Shown: positions 1 to 9,480 of the stretch, in pieces | How positions within the stretch are numbered: the stretch's first letter is position 1 | How the letters are laid out: every line of letters begins with the position of its first letter | NCBI GenBank assembly: GCA_026120185.1 | Contig: JANUWF010002208.1 | Location: 2,604,001 to 2,668,000, forward strand | From: Voacanga thouarsii | Taxonomy: Eukaryota > Streptophyta > Magnoliopsida > Gentianales > Apocynaceae | Length of the DNA stretch: 64,000 nucleotides | Reading direction: 5' to 3' | Made by a program: the position numbers and the translations under genes | The notes under the pieces: generated by a model | Databases searched by the model: none | What the model was told of the DNA's origin: nothing | What the model saw: the letters and a program-made list of their open reading frames with translations, nothing else

Positions 1-1702
1 GTGTATTTCGGTGTTTGTGTTCTATATATTATAGGTACATAGTTCTTTGTGAATGTATTTGATGAATTTTGTACATGATTAATCTATTTATATTTCTTTA
101 AATATGATGCCTCTAAAGTGGGCTAAATCTTTTTAGAACAATATTAAGATTGAACTCTTCTTTTTGAAATTAATACAAGGCGAAGTTTTAACCTTTCTGA
201 ACTGCTAAGGCTAGATTATGTCTTTTCAGATTTTTCCTAACTGTTATTTAATTAGAAGAATGTAATGGTTATATGAATTTGTGTGAATGGATGCTTCCAT
301 ATATTTTGTATTCATGATTATTTGTTGCATTGCATTGCATGAATGCCAACTTTTCTGGTTTGATGAAGGGATTATTGAGGAAAAAAGAAAATGGAAAAAA
401 ATGAAGTTGGGTGTCAGAGGTTTGTTCGTGACCCAAGATATCTTTGCATGCTTTACGAAATTTTCTAAATATACTTTATATTAATTTTGTTAAATTAATT
501 GGTTTAAGTTTTGGAGTAAAAGAAACTATTTAGTATATTTTAAATGTTCCAAAATTTCACACTAGATGAAAGTAATTTGAAATCTATTGAATTATTTATG
601 TAACAAAAATTTAAATATTTTTTAATTGTTATAAGAATATTTTTTTAAAAATTGAATATTTGACAATAATAATTACCTTTTTGTCAATGAGATTATTAAT
701 GTTGTATACATGTATGTATATCATGTAAAGATGTAATATACTTTATTTTGAAAAATTGATTCATTACTATTTACTAAGCATGTAGTTAGCTCACCCTTCA
801 ATATTGGTTCCATTCAGATTCTAATGATGATTAGTGGTACAAAGATCTTTTCTACTAAGAATGTATTTTGAGGTGTAACACGAGGTCGAAACTCAAGATT
901 TTGATTAGTGCTTTATTATATTTATTTATTGATTTTTCACCCATATTATTTAGGTATTTGATTAAACGAGTGTAAGATTAATTTTTTTGACCTTTTTATG
1001 TAATGAATTAGAGAGATTGTTTTTAGGATTTGATCAAAACTTTTTAGGAGAGTTTTAGTTATGATGTTTTTTATTTGTTATTTTTGAAAAGTATTTGATT
1101 ATTTAAGTTTTTTATGTAAGATTTTGTATTATTGGGGAACGACTATGGTAACACAGGCCGTGTTATGCCCTGTGGATATGAGACATGACATGCTTGCATG
1201 GGAGTACCTCTCATCAAGTCAATGTTTTTTGTGTCATACAAAATACAACATTTTTCTATTCAACAGTGTAACAAATACATTTCACGAGTGGGTTTATGAT
1301 AATTCTTGACTTTTAATAGATTTAACACTTATTAGCTAGTGACCACATTGTCTATTTTCTTATGCTTCAAAACAAACTAACATGCACCGCCCAGGATGTA
1401 ATCAAATTGCAGTTGTGGCATATGGGAGATCTTCCCAGATCAAGCACTAAATTAAACTACATGAACTTGTTCTGATTTATTTTATGTCCTACTTTAAAAA
1501 AAATGTTTAACAATAGTGAAAGAAAAGTTGAGTATCAATAGTTAGAAAAGCTGAGGACAATAGTTAAAGAAAACCCAAAGCAGGCTTTGATTGTAAATTG
1601 AACAAAGTCAGACTTGTTCCATACCATGACAACATCAGCGCATTTATGTACATCAAACTCGAGCAAAAAGGAAGGGGAAAAAAATCAATTAATATCCCTG
1701 TC
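1..1702. other. AT-rich intergenic DNA
   Basis: No gene recognised. Short open frames near 287-484 and 1124-1309 have no domain, no convincing splice context and ordinary AT-rich composition. The stretch at 1130-1210 is locally less AT-rich and contains a 'cacaggccgtg' word of the kind common in gypsy LTRs, so it may be an old LTR scrap, but I cannot define its ends. Confidence 0.5.
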
Positions 1703-2368
1703 TAGGGGTGTTCAATCGATTTTCGGTTCAGTTTTCAATTTTAAAATTCGATTTTTTTTGTTTTTATTTTTTATTTTTAAAACCAAATCAAACCGAAATT
1801 TAAAGAAAATCAATAGAACCGAACCGGTTTTAAACCGAATTTGAATGTTTTTTTTTTTTAGATTTATTGACATAATATAAATTAAATTTAAATCCAAATA
1901 AGTAAAGTTTAATATAAATTACAATTCAAATCTAATATAAAATGTAATATGAATTAAAGTCTAAATATTTTAAAGATTTGGGCAAAACATTTTAGTAGAA
2001 AGTTATAATCACGGATGCAAATTGTAAAGATGAAGATTTTAAACTCAATTATTAATGGCTTTATTTTGGACAAAATCAAACCAAATTTAACTAAAATAAT
2101 CGAAATCAAATAGAAATTTTTTTAAAAATCATAATTTATGAAAATAATTATTTAATTAATGAACAATATTTTAATATTAATTATATATTTTAAATTTTAA
2201 AAATATAATTCAGTGTTTCGATTTTTTATTTTAGAAAACCAAAAATCGAACCGAATTTTTATATAAATTCTAAAACCGAACTGAATTTTACTAAAATCGA
2301 ACCGAAAACTAAAATTATAATCAGTTCAATTCGATTTTTCTGTTTAAACCGAATAATGAACACCCCTA
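1703..2368. mobile_element. hAT-type MITE (non-autonomous)
   Basis: The 666-bp element starts TAGGGGTGTTCA and ends TGAACACCCCTA, a perfect 12-bp terminal inverted repeat. It is flanked by an 8-bp duplication, tccctgtc (1695-1702) and tccctatc (2369-2376), with one mismatch. An 8-bp TSD with a TAGGG-type terminus is the hAT signature. The interior is AT-rich and full of 'aaccgaa'/'ttcggtt' words in both orientations, more densely near the ends, so the ends can fold back over about 100 bp. There is no transposase frame, so movement would depend on an autonomous hAT elsewhere. Boundaries and TSD are seen directly; the superfamily is inferred from TIR and TSD length. Confidence 0.85.
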
Positions 2369-2376
2369 TCCCTATC

Positions 2377-2782
2377 TAACACACAACTTAATCTAAGAGC
2401 AAAGGAAACACCAAAGCATTTGTTTGGGACCACAATCACGCGAAAGAGAAAATGCCCAAACTAACACTTTTCAATTTATACATTTATGACAAAGCCTAGT
2501 ACCAAAAAAAAAAATGAAATACTAACAGGCTTAAACAAAAACTTTTGGATTCAAATTTTCACGATAAACAAGCTAAAGATTTCTTTTTTTTTTTTTCCTC
2601 CCTCGACATTCTACAATTCTAGTATAAAAGAAAGCATTTTTACACTAAGAAAAAATATAGATTATCTTGTCACAATGATTAGACATAATTTTTAAAAAAA
2701 TCTAATCCTTATTTTTACTATGTAATTGAACATTCCGCATTTTTACTTTGCTTTCCTGAATCTAGCGTCTCTTCTTCTTTAA
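2377..2782. other. AT-rich spacer between MITE and copia element
   Basis: Short A and T homopolymers and no recognisable gene, RNA or repeat boundary. The only frame (2486-2695) is low-complexity. Confidence 0.5.
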
Positions 2783-2787
2783 TAACT

Positions 2788-3120
2788 TGTTAGGTTTTTC
2801 TCAATCCCACATGGAATAATTTAAAAAAGAGTAAGGAAGACTTTCCCTATAAATAAATTAGTATTGTTTTAGGGAGGGTACACCAACTCATTGAGCCTAA
2901 TAAATTAAGAGATTTTTGGGCATTGAGTTATTTTGTGAGGGTTTGTAATTTTGTCCGTCCAAAAATTACATAGTGGAGTGTTTCCCTTTGGGGTCGTGGA
3001 TATGTAGGTCTAATTGAGAGACCGAACCACGTTAAATTTTCGTGTTGTGTTTTATTTATTTATTTTCTTTCCTCTTTTTTTATATATATTTGTGTGTTGC
3101 TTCCATTGCCCATCCCAACA
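2788..3120 (+). repeat. 5' LTR of the gag-only copia element
   Basis: Direct repeat of 4661-4992. Comparison by eye finds about 20 substitutions plus a 2-bp indel and a T-tract length change (roughly 6%). Many of the changes are C/T or G/A transitions. It holds a TATA-like box and ends in a T-rich tract before CCCAACA. Confidence 0.92.
2848..2856 (+). promoter_or_regulatory. TATA-like box in the 5' LTR
   Basis: The word TATAAATAA lies 60 bp inside the LTR and is conserved in the 3' LTR at 4721-4729. Position and composition fit the RNA polymerase II promoter of a plant LTR. No start site can be seen directly. Confidence 0.5.
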
Positions 3121-3122
3121 AG

Positions 3123-3134
3123 TGGTATCAGAGC
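3123..3134 (+). other. Primer binding site, tRNA-iMet type
   Basis: TGGTATCAGAGC lies 2 bp after the 5' LTR. It is complementary to the 3' end of plant initiator methionine tRNA, the usual primer of copia elements, and it fixes the 5' LTR boundary. Confidence 0.93.
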
Positions 3135-3294
3135 CTGGTTCCGGTTTGGGAGAAGAGCAAAGGTTCCGGCTTGGGAGAAGAGCAAGGTTCGGGTTTAGGG
3201 AGGAGAGAAAAGGAGCAGAAGGTGCTTCATCAGCAGTATTGAGTAAGAGGTATTTTTTTTTTTTTTGTATCACGTGGAGGTAAGATATTTTATT

Positions 3295-4428
3295 ATGAAT
3301 TCTTTAAATATCACATATATGAAGAATGGAATATTACCTCCATTGTTTGTTGGAAAGATTGACTTCACTATGTGGCAATGCACAACTCAAGACTACTTAG
3401 TGCAACAAGGTCTTGATTTTGCATTAGAATATGAGAAACCAGAAGGGATGAAGGATTCAGATTGGAGTATTATTCAGAAAAGGGCGGTCAGTACTATTCG
3501 ATCAGCATTAGCTCCACATATTAAAGTTACAGTATTGAAGGAGACATCACCTAAGAAGATGTGGAAGACTTTAGATAAAAACCATACATCGAAGACACTG
3601 ACTAACCGCTTGATGATGAAGATGGATCTATATTCGTTTAAGATGGAAGAAGGAGGTAACATTCTTGACCATATAAATAAATTTAATGAGTTAGTATCTC
3701 GACTTGAAAATTCAGGGGAGAAGATTGAAGATGAGGAACAAGCATTGCTCTTGTTGGCTTCTCTACCCAAATCTTACACGCCATTGGTGCAGTCATTGCT
3801 AGCAGGAAAAAGCACATTGCAACTGAATGAGGAGTCGAAGTCGTTAAAAGAAAATCACCAGATGATAAAAGAAAATCATTGTGAAGATAGTCGAGTACTA
3901 GTTACAGAGAGTTGGAGAAGAGGGAGGAGTCGAAGCAAAAGAAGAGGTGATCAAGGAAGAGGAAAATCCTACCAAACTGATAATAGTGATCTTAAGTACT
4001 ATTACTGTGGGGAGATTGGTCACATCCAAAGTCGTTGTTGCCCAAAAATGAAAGAGGATTTAAAAGCTCTAAGAGAACAAATGAGGGGTAAGGCAAAAGT
4101 AAGTGATTCTTTTACAAATATGGTCATGGACGATGATCTATTATTGATGAGATGTTCGGATAATACTGTTGATGAGAAGCATTCAAATTGGATAACGGAT
4201 TCTGCATCAGACTTGCATATCTGTAAGGACCAAGACATGTTTGATGATTTGCAATTGGGAAATTTTGGTCACATCAATGTGGGAAACAACTCGAAGATGA
4301 AGGTTGAAGGCGTTGGACGAGTTCGCCTTAAGCTTCACAATGATGAAGTCAAAATACTTCCTGATGTAAGGTATGTTCCTGATTCTAATGTCAACATTAT
4401 TTCATTAGGCGTGATGGCATCAAAATGA
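3295..4428 (+). CDS. Copia-type gag with truncated protease segment
   Basis: An open frame of 378 codons; the ATG at 3295 is chosen because it begins the usual gag N-terminus shortly after the PBS. Residues about 15-190 resemble the copia gag capsid region (UBN2/DUF4219 type: 'MWQCTTQDYLVQQGL', then the conserved 'MWKTLD' and 'LLLLASLPKSY' segments). A basic stretch at about 200-235 precedes a zinc knuckle whose first cysteine is tyrosine (YYYCGEIGHIQSRC instead of CX2CX4HX4C). Near residue 302 the aspartic protease motif reads 'WITDSASDLH', so the catalytic D is present but the usual DSG glycine is missing. The frame stops at a TGA where related proteins read through, so this is a slightly damaged copy. 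Packaging in trans is an inference. Confidence 0.8.
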   Translation: MNSLNITYMKNGILPPLFVGKIDFTMWQCTTQDYLVQQGLDFALEYEKPEGMKDSDWSIIQKRAVSTIRSALAPHIKVTVLKETSPKKMWKTLDKNHTSKTLTNRLMMKMDLYSFKMEEGGNILDHINKFNELVSRLENSGEKIEDEEQALLLLASLPKSYTPLVQSLLAGKSTLQLNEESKSLKENHQMIKENHCEDSRVLVTESWRRGRSRSKRRGDQGRGKSYQTDNSDLKYYYCGEIGHIQSRCCPKMKEDLKALREQMRGKAKVSDSFTNMVMDDDLLLMRCSDNTVDEKHSNWITDSASDLHICKDQDMFDDLQLGNFGHINVGNNSKMKVEGVGRVRLKLHNDEVKILPDVRYVPDSNVNIISLGVMASK

Positions 4429-4660
4429 TACAAATATGTTGGACTTGGGAAGTCTTGCAAAATATACAAAGAGAATTGTCTGGTTATGCAAGGGAGAAAG
4501 AAGAGCAAAAACATCTATCATCTTGATGGTCATTCCTTGAAGAAGCGACTTGAAGGAAGTAAAACAAAAGAAGCTACAGAGAAGAAGACTACAAAGACTG
4601 GGAATAGAGTTAGGTTTTCAGATTCTATTGTTATTTGGGAAATTGAGAAAATGGAGGATT
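4429..4660 (+). pseudogene. GAG-pre-integrase remnant fused to 3' LTR
   Basis: The same frame continues after the TGA at 4426-4428 with a segment like the start of the copia GAG-pre-integrase domain ('YKYVGLGKSCKIYKE', then 'NIYHLDG'). It goes on through a lysine-rich stretch and into the 3' LTR, where it ends at 4692. Everything that should follow in pol is absent. The one-codon break suggests the ancestral gag-only ORF was longer and read to the LTR. Confidence 0.65.
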
Positions 4661-4992
4661 TGTTAGGTTTTTCTCAATCCCACATGGGATAATTTAAAGA
4701 AGAGTAAGGAAGACTTTCCCTATAAATAAATTAGTATTGTTTTAGGGAGGATACACCAACTCATTGAGCCTAATAAATTAAGAGATTTTTGGGCCTTAAG
4801 TTATTTTGTGAGGGTTTGTAATTTTGTCGGTCCAAAAATTACATAGTGGAGTGTTTCCCTTCAGGATCGTGGATGTAGGTCTAATTGAGAGACTGAACCA
4901 CGTTAAATTTTCATATTGTATTTTATTTATTTATTTTCTTTCCTTTTTTTTTTTTATATATTTGTGTATTACTTTCATTGCTCATCCCAACA
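4661..4992 (+). repeat. 3' LTR of the gag-only copia element
   Basis: Direct repeat of 2788-3120, starting TGTTAGG and ending CCCAACA, followed by the taacc half of the TSD. Its TATA-like box is at 4721-4729. Confidence 0.92.
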
Positions 4993-4997
4993 TAACC

Positions 4998-6035
4998 TTC
5001 GTGCTATTATTCCACAACAGGCTTCTTCAAGTGCTAGTTCATTCAGAAGGGTGAAGGGAAGAAGGGTTTTGCCTTTAATTTCCTTTGAGAAATTAGCTAT
5101 TTGGATGTTTTGTGCAGATGTCTTTTTGTTATCCCGTCTTTTATTTTTGTAACTAATAGATGTTTTGCTTTTGGAGGAAACAATTGATTTGTTTATTTTG
5201 CCCTTAACAAAATTCAGGTGACTTTCTTTCTTTCTTTCTTTCTTTTTTTTTTTTTTGGTCGAAATTTACATTGGAGAAGATGATTGGGATTTACTTGGTA
5301 AGTTATAATTTTATTAGAAGTTATAACGGCTGGAAAAATTTATTAAGGATCAAAATATTAAAAATTTTAAATTTTAAAGACCAAATAAATTAATTTTTTA
5401 TATTTTTTTTCATCATTTCGTATTTGTTACAGAGTTAAGATCTTGACTTTACGTGATTGACTTATAAATTATCGTCCTTGAGTACTTATTTTTTGTCATA
5501 AAGAAAAGCTATCAATAATATTGTGCGGGGGGTCTATCAATTCAGACGTGTAATCTCCATTTAATTAAGTCTACTTTTTATCTTATATCAAAATATATAT
5601 TTTAAACTTGAGCTCAGTCTACCAAACTTATAATTATAGAGTTCAAACTCGACTATATTGTAAGATGTAAATGCAGGTTAATTTGAAATTATTATTTTTT
5701 TAAAAAATTATTATGTTATAATATACTACGAGAAAATAATTTTTTATATACAATATTGCATGATATGTAAATTTTGAACGATTCTATAATATTCTTTTAA
5801 AAAAAACAAATCATTGCAATATAGTAAGTATGATAAGTCTTTAAATACTATTTATAGAAATTCCTACAATTGTTGCGCAATGTATTTGCAAAATGGGATC
5901 CCTTTATGAGTTGATGATAACCCTGAATTAGACAAGAAAAAAAATAATTATAGTGAAGTTGTTTTTATTTATTTTTTTAAAATGCTAAATAAATAACTAT
6001 AAAAATTATATATATATACATACATACATATATAT
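4998..6035. other. AT-rich intergenic DNA with short microsatellites
   Basis: No gene recognised. It contains a (CTTT)n run followed by poly-T at about 5222-5256, and dinucleotide TA and tetranucleotide CATA repeats at about 6009-6040, at whose end the Retand-type element inserted. Confidence 0.5.
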
Positions 6036-6040
6036 ATATA

Positions 6041-6754
6041 TATTGATGTCATCTTTAGTCGATCTGTTGCAACAGTAACTTCAAGTTGAAACCGATATGA
6101 ATTCTGCCAAGCAAACGATGACGTCAAGAAAATCTTCAGCCGATGTACTCGGTCAACATCGGAACAAAAAGTCGATGAGTCGTCACCCCCATATTACGGC
6201 ACGATTGGTAAAACACTACTATTCCTAACCGCCAAGGATGAGCCATAAAGCGAGATTTTCTCCACGATCGAATAGTTGGCAACCACGCCACAATAAGCAT
6301 AAAAAGAGTAAGGAGTCCCAAAATGAAGAACCCAACAACAATCGCCACAACCGAATTACCAAATTTCTTCCAATTTTCAATTCATTTTTCTACATTTTCT
6401 TTTTAGCTTTCCTTACGGCTTTCTTTATAATTTTCCTTACAGCTTTGTTTAGTGTTTTCGAAAGTTTTTCCTTACTCCTTTGATTACTAGTTTTCCGTTT
6501 TCATGTTGCTTTGATTTCAAGTTCCAATACTTGTGTATTTGTTCATTATCTCAATCAAAATACTTTGTTTTCAATCCTAATTTGCTTTCACATACAATAT
6601 TTATACTTTTTGGACCCTTTCTATAGTAAGTCCAAGAAACCCACGTCTTTTAAAAGGTCCGCTTCACCCATTCATCTTTCTATCAGACTGTTTATATTTA
6701 TCGAAAGAGTAGCCGATCGATAGTTCCATCGGCTCTCTTATTCGTAAAACAACA
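6041..6754 (+). repeat. 5' LTR of the Retand-type element
   Basis: 714-bp direct repeat of 17600-18303. Its terminal TG has become TA, while the 3' copy keeps TGTTGACG; it ends AACA. The many transitions between the copies fit decay of methylated DNA. Confidence 0.87.
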
Positions 6755-6758
6755 TAAA

Positions 6759-6776
6759 TTGGCACTCCCAGTGGGA
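6759..6776 (+). other. Primer binding site of the Retand-type element
   Basis: TTGGCACTCCCAGTGGGA starts 4 bp after the 5' LTR. It has the TTGGC...GGGA form usual in gypsy elements that prime with an elongator tRNA. I do not assign the tRNA. Confidence 0.6.
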
Positions 6777-6817
6777 CCAAAGGCAGTTGTTGCATGCAAT
6801 TATGTTTAGAATGCATT

Positions 6818-8630
6818 ATGTCTAATTCTCAGTAGCAATCCTCAGTGCCTTCATCGGATTCCTTCGATCGGCCTACAGTTCGGGCTTTACGAGGATCATT
6901 TGATCCTACAATGACGACGTCTGGCAACGCCCACGTCACCATCCCTGAGCAACAGGGGGCACAGTCTTCATCTCCTCCCCAAGTGTCCCAGTTAACACCT
7001 ACGCTTTAACTACCATACGACAGGCCATGGAGTAATGTACAGGTGAACTCATTCAGAACCTTATTCATCAGTTCGCCATAGTGTTCCGACCTTTGCTTCA
7101 GAATGAGCTTCATAATTTCGAACAAAGGCAAAGTGGTCACAGGACACCTCAGGTAGGTATGTACCTTCCCTCTCGTCCATTGTTGCACCATCTTATGGGT
7201 CAGTACAATTGTTGCACCAAGAGTAGCTTATGCCAATGCCGAGGGGTACCAAGAGAGTCTGGGGTTAAATGCACCCGACATGACTCCTACGAAACCTTTC
7301 CTAGGGAGAACTCCACCATATCCGGTCGTGGGGGTCCAAGTGCCAATGGGGGCACAGGTATTCTATGACCAGACATGCAGCTCCTAACTGGAATGTTTGT
7401 TCCTCGTATGGAGGACCCCAGAGCTATGTCACAGCTGTCCCTACCGCGTATCCTATCACGGCGATAGCTTATCCAATGCAGAGAATAGGGTACCCTGAGA
7501 TGGCTTCATTCCTAGGACAGGGTTCTCTATTGACTGTGGTAAGTTCCCCCATGCAGAATTAACAGCCAGTACCATCAGCCGATGTCAACTCAATGACAGA
7601 GGCGTTGCATCGACAAGTGAGGGATCGACCAGTATATCAGAAGCCTTATCCTGAATGGGTGGATTTTATGGCAGTACTACCATGAGGATTTAAGTTTCTT
7701 GAATTTTTCACATTCTCTAGAAAGGACAACAAGTCAACTATAGAACACATAGGGAGGTTCACGGCATAATGTGGAGAATTCAAGAATAGTGACTGGCATA
7801 AATTGCAATTATTTTCTTCATCATTAATAGGGGCGGCGTTTTGTTAGTATGCAAATTTGACACCCAGTTTCATGTACTCATGGATAGAATGGAGTGGATT
7901 TTTCATGAGCGTTTCTTTAAACTAGCACTTGAGGTCTCTATCTCTTAGTAGTTAAGCAAAAATTATCCGAAGGTGTAGTAGACTTCATTGAACATTTTTG
8001 GCAAATTAAAGCCAAATGCATCACTTAATTGACGGAAATGGAGTGTGGCAGAATAGCCATCAGTAGAATGCATCAGCAATTCAAAGAGCATCTTATCCTC
8101 CAAGACTTTTCTGACCTATCCCATTTGTTATCTCAAGCTGTCAGAATAGAGGAAATGATCAAAGAGAAAGAGAAGAGGCGGTCAGTTAAATTTTCTCAAA
8201 GGTAAACCATGATATTAGTGGTGGACAACGTTACAAATAATGAGGAGGAACAGTTACTGGAAGTGATGGTAGCAGAACTAGTGAAAGGTACATCTTACAT
8301 TTGTCCTTTTTTGAAACCTGGCAAAAGGAAGAAGGAAGCGGCTCATGCAGGGCCACCCACATACATATTCGATGTGTCAAGGGCTGAGCAAATCTTTGAC
8401 CAGATGGTCAAAGATAAACAGATTCGTCTACCTTTCGGCCACAAGGTTCCGGGGCTAGAGGAGTTGAAGGGCAAGAAATACTGTAAGTGGCATAATTCGT
8501 TTTCTCATAATACCAATAGCTATGTTGTTTTCAGAAACATAATACAAAAGGCTTTGCAAGAAGGAATGGTGAGATTTGCTGATAAACGCGAGGAAACCTT
8601 AGTTCGATATAGACCCGTTCCCAACGGCTG
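6818..8630 (+). pseudogene. gag remnant of the Retand-type element
   Basis: A probable start ATG at 6818 is followed within five codons by TAG. A proline/glutamine-rich N-terminal region leads to the retrotransposon gag capsid domain at about 7690-7960 (pieces such as 'STIEHIGRFTA' and 'LFSSSLIGAAF' in one frame with stops). The longest intact piece, 8209-8631, ends with a region characteristic of Tat-type gag (KYCKWHNSFSHNTNSY...FRNIIQKALQEG), where the second cysteine of the usual C...C pair is now tyrosine. Several stops and frame changes make it non-coding. Confidence 0.75.
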
Positions 8631-8969
8631 ATGCAAGTATGGTACAAACTTGCAAAGAAGATATGGAGCATGAGTTGGGAAATTCTTCTATCAAGGAGTA
8701 GTCCAAGACCTTTGAAGGGGAAAGAACAACGTTCCAAAGACTGGACGATCGACCTTCAGTTTTCATTCGGCTTACAATTCCGACCTTCGTGGCTCATTTT
8801 TAGGGGAAAGATGAGAAGTTTACAATCTATGTACCTCGTAGAGAGCCATTTTTCCTGGGCCATTGTTCCCATCTTACAAAAACTTAGAAACAAGAGGAAC
8901 AAAGGAGATGGGCTCAACAGAAACAAGCGCTGGAAGAATGGTCAGAGAGACAGGTATATACTTCCACAA

Positions 8970-9480
8970 GTCAGAACATGCTCAGCATTCTACCATCACA
9001 ATTCCGAGCTAGGGCCAAGCAAGAAACAGTGGAGAAGGATTACTATGCAAAGGAAGAAGCGGCCATGGAGCTCATCGAGTTTAAAATGCCATCGGAAGGG
9101 ATGCTTTTTTCGATTCCAATGGTAGAACATGCCAATCACTTCAAGCCATTGTACATCAAGGCATATATCAACGGAAGACCCTTCTCTCGAATTTTCATCG
9201 ATGGAGGAGCTGTGCTGAACGTAAAGTTGTTGGCAACCTTAAGGCGTTTGGGTAAGGATAAACACGATTTATTTCCTACAGATATCTAAATGCTTAATTT
9301 CACTGGGAATGCAGCCAAAGTAGAAGGGCTCATCACTTTTGAGGTGGTCATTGGGTCTAAGGTTAGTAAGACTGTTTTCTTTGTAATCACGGCAAAATCG
9401 GCTTATTCCATCTTACTAGGTAGGGATTGGATTCATGCAGACCATTGTGTTCCGTCAATGCTTCACCAAATGATGCTGAT
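8970..9480 (+). pseudogene. Aspartic protease remnant of the Retand-type element
   Basis: The frame 8978-9289 contains 'RIFIDGGAVLNV', matching the retropepsin motif that in this lineage reads F-x-D-x-G-(S/A)-S-x-N. The catalytic D is retained. A TAA at 9287-9289 interrupts the domain, and the same frame continues at 9290 with the later strands, including 'AYSILLGRDWIH', the conserved ILGR-W flap end. A polyprotein would terminate here. Confidence 0.75.

Larger units (their letters stand above)
2788..4992 (+). mobile_element. Gag-only Ty1/copia-type element (TR-GAG type)
   Basis: A complete small LTR retrotransposon of 2,205 bp. LTRs of 333 and 332 bp begin TGTTAGG and end CCCAACA. It is flanked by taact (2783-2787) and taacc (4993-4997), a 5-bp TSD with one mismatch. 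A PBS matching the initiator-tRNA-Met motif follows the 5' LTR, and a purine-rich stretch (aaaatggagga) precedes the 3' LTR. The interior encodes a gag with a zinc-knuckle-like motif, a protease-like segment and the start of a GAG-pre-integrase segment. It then runs straight into the 3' LTR: integrase, RT and RNase H are absent, not merely decayed. This matches the non-autonomous TR-GAG class, which needs pol supplied in trans. The gag style suggests the Tork/Tnt1 lineage (inference). Confidence 0.88.

Noticed and set aside
840..905. Possible LTR end ('aggtgtaacacgagg')
   Set aside because: No partner repeat, TSD or PBS could be found nearby.
3014..3283. Overlapping open frames on both strands around the 5' LTR end
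   Set aside because: They cross the LTR end and PBS of the copia element, so they are not independent genes.
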